NCBI GenBank assembly: GCA_022599995.1
Contig: JAHZLG010000302.1
Location: 1-5,090 of the forward strand
Direction: 5' to 3'
From: Alphaproteobacteria bacterium
GTDB taxonomy: Bacteria; Pseudomonadota; Alphaproteobacteria; CBDBCS01; JAHZLG01
Length of the DNA: 5,090 bases
Both the position numbers and the translations under genes were made by a program. Below are positions 3,462 through 5,090 of the stretch, one piece after another; within the stretch, counting starts at the first letter, position 1, and each line of letters opens with the position of its first letter. The notes below the pieces were generated by a model, which worked only from the letters and a program-made list of their open reading frames with translations, ran no database searches and was not told where the DNA came from.

Positions 3462-5090
3462 ATGAGCTCCGAGTCTCCGTCTCCCGACCGCAATGGCACG
3501 GTTGATCTGTTCAATGCCTTGTTGGTGGCATCGCGGTTTCTGGGCGGGTCTCCTGCCAACCGGGCAATTCTCCGCGATTTGCCGCTCGAGCAGGGCAAGC
3601 TCACCACCACGCACATTGCGGCCGCGGCGGCGAAGCTCGATCTCACGGTGACCACCGTCCCAGCGAGTCTGGCACGGTTGCGCACACCCTACGCCCTTCC
3701 TTCGATTCTGGTGCCCAAGAAGCCGCACGCCCGCGCCATCACCTTGGTGAAGAAGAACCGCCGCGGATTCCATGGGTGCTTCTCACCTCAGTCGCCGACC
3801 TTCTTTGTTCCCAACAAGGCTATTGCTGCCCACAGCCATGCGCTGTTGCTGAAGCCCAATTTCGTTCTTGATCAGCGGTCGGCCCTGCTCGACTTCCCCG
3901 ACACCGTTGCGTGGTTGCGGGTTCCGTTGATGCGGAATTCTCCCGTCTACGGGTTGGCGGTGCTGGCTAGCTTGTGCATCAACCTGTTTGCTGTTGCTAT
4001 CACCTTCTTCGTGATGGCGGTCTACGATCGGGTCACGCCGAACAATTCGATTGAGAGCCTGATTGTTTTGGTCGCGGGGATTTCCACGGTGCTCGTCTTT
4101 GATTTCACGATGAAGATGTTGCGCGCCTACATGATCGACCGGGCGGGACAACGGTTCGACATCACGGTAGGGGCGGGGATATTTCGAAAACTGCTCGCGC
4201 TTCGTTCGGTTGCGCGTCCCCATTCGGCGGGGGCGACGGCGAATTTGGTGCGCGAATTTGACTCTGTGCGTGATTTTTTCACCTCTGCGACTTTGGTGAC
4301 TCTCGCTGATTTGCCGTTCTTGTTGATGTTCGTCGGGATCATTTGGCTGATTGGCGGTAAGATTGTCATTGTGGTGCTGGTGGCGATTCCTTTGGTGTTG
4401 CTGGCAAGTTTGCTGTTGCATTGGCGGTTGCGTCCGTTGATTCGTGAGAATTTTCGCGACGGGGCACAAAAGAGTGCCTTTTTGCATGAGATTGCGGTTG
4501 GCATAGACTCGGTGAAGCTTGCGAATGCGCAGGGGTGGGCACGGCGGCGTTACGAGGCGTTGACGCTTTCGGCATCACAGTCTTCCTTGCGGACAAGGCT
4601 TTACTCGCAGGGCTCGACCCATTTCACCGCTCTGTGTGTGAGTGGCGTCACGGTGGGCGTGGTCAGTGTGGGGGCACTGCAAATCATTGCGGGGGAGCTG
4701 ACCGTCGGCGCATTGATCGCCTCGACAATGTTGTCGTCGCGGGCGATGGCGCCGTTGACACAAATCTCTTCGTTGATGGCCAAGTGGAATCACACCCGGA
4801 CCGCGGTGAAGGCACTCGACGATCTTATGTCGGCAGAAACCGAGCACGATGCCTCTCCTCTCAGTGGGTTCATCACCCGCGACATGGTCGAGGGCGATAT
4901 TAAACTGGTCGGCGTCGATTTTGCCTACCCATCGCATACTGGACGCAGTATTTCATCCGAAGGACGCGGGCATTCTTTGTTCGAAAACCTTAGTTTGCAT
5001 ATCACCGCTGGTGAATCGATTGGGGTTCTGGGACGGATTGGATCGGGGAAAACGACGCTGCTTCACTTGATGAGCAACCTCCACCAGCCG
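3462..5090 (+). CDS. type I secretion ABC transporter, LapB/LssB-like (3' truncated by window)
   Basis: This is the inner-membrane ABC exporter of a type I secretion system, which with a membrane-fusion protein and a TolC-like channel exports large RTX or adhesin-type proteins in one step. The first 543 codons are present and no stop is reached. Residues 14-145 look like a C39 peptidase-like domain without the catalytic cysteine: the expected Cys position is in LLVASRFLGG (20-29), as in non-cleaving exporters. Six membrane segments are suggested at about 162-186, 197-216, 276-298, 299-319, 387-409 and 411-432. The FVMAVYDRVTPNNS loop (183-196) is characteristic of this family. The nucleotide-binding domain starts near 478 with A-loop Tyr489 and Walker A GRIGSGKTT (524-532), where GRIGSGK is typical of the LapB/LssB branch. 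ABC signature, Walker B and H-loop lie beyond the edge. ATG 3462 lacks a Shine-Dalgarno sequence; GTG 3402 is an alternative in-frame start. Confidence 0.93.
   Translation, partial: MSSESPSPDRNGTVDLFNALLVASRFLGGSPANRAILRDLPLEQGKLTTTHIAAAAAKLDLTVTTVPASLARLRTPYALPSILVPKKPHARAITLVKKNRRGFHGCFSPQSPTFFVPNKAIAAHSHALLLKPNFVLDQRSALLDFPDTVAWLRVPLMRNSPVYGLAVLASLCINLFAVAITFFVMAVYDRVTPNNSIESLIVLVAGISTVLVFDFTMKMLRAYMIDRAGQRFDITVGAGIFRKLLALRSVARPHSAGATANLVREFDSVRDFFTSATLVTLADLPFLLMFVGIIWLIGGKIVIVVLVAIPLVLLASLLLHWRLRPLIRENFRDGAQKSAFLHEIAVGIDSVKLANAQGWARRRYEALTLSASQSSLRTRLYSQGSTHFTALCVSGVTVGVVSVGALQIIAGELTVGALIASTMLSSRAMAPLTQISSLMAKWNHTRTAVKALDDLMSAETEHDASPLSGFITRDMVEGDIKLVGVDFAYPSHTGRSISSEGRGHSLFENLSLHITAGESIGVLGRIGSGKTTLLHLMSNLHQP

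Noticed and set aside
3783..4487. Minus-strand 234-residue open frame antisense to the exporter
   Set aside because: Its Gln/Arg/Asn-rich composition is what reverse-complemented membrane-protein codons produce. The + strand reading has clear exporter motifs.

Overview
This window looks like chromosomal DNA of an alphaproteobacterium. The main argument is gene order: a small bacterial-type SRP RNA gene (ffs) lies just upstream of dnaX, and a YbaB/EbfC-family gene follows, all on the + strand. This block is common in Alphaproteobacteria. No genus can be named from the sequence alone.

Layout: (1) Positions 1-247 hold a GC-rich, non-coding tandem array that runs off the left edge. Two unit types alternate as A-A-B, giving a higher-order period of about 73 bp. 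(2) Positions 248-347 are a non-coding spacer with a near-perfect palindrome (323-339) next to a sigma70-type promoter. (3) The SRP RNA gene lies at about 382-466. (4) Positions 467-804 are a gene-free interval with a weak hairpin and the dnaX leader. (5) dnaX (805-2886) encodes the clamp-loader tau subunit. Its ATPase core is well preserved, its linker is full of short Gly-rich repeats, and its C-terminal domain is unusual. (6) ebfC/ybaB (3036-3377) encodes a nucleoid-associated protein. (7) A LapB/LssB-type type I secretion ABC transporter starts at 3462 and is cut by the right edge after 543 codons.

The first three genes are housekeeping: SRP RNA guides ribosomes to the membrane, DnaX loads the sliding clamp, and EbfC binds DNA. 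In many relatives recR follows ebfC. Here the next gene is instead the inner-membrane ATPase of a type I secretion system, so the conserved block is interrupted at that point. Partner genes of the exporter (membrane-fusion protein, outer-membrane channel, large adhesin-like substrate) are not in the window.

No transposase, tRNA, rRNA or CRISPR was seen. The points most worth a second look are the higher-order repeat array, the palindrome at the SRP RNA promoter, a C8 tract in dnaX followed at once by a -1-frame stop, the apparently shortened tau C-terminal domain, and the pyrimidine-rich leaders without a Shine-Dalgarno sequence in front of ebfC and the exporter.
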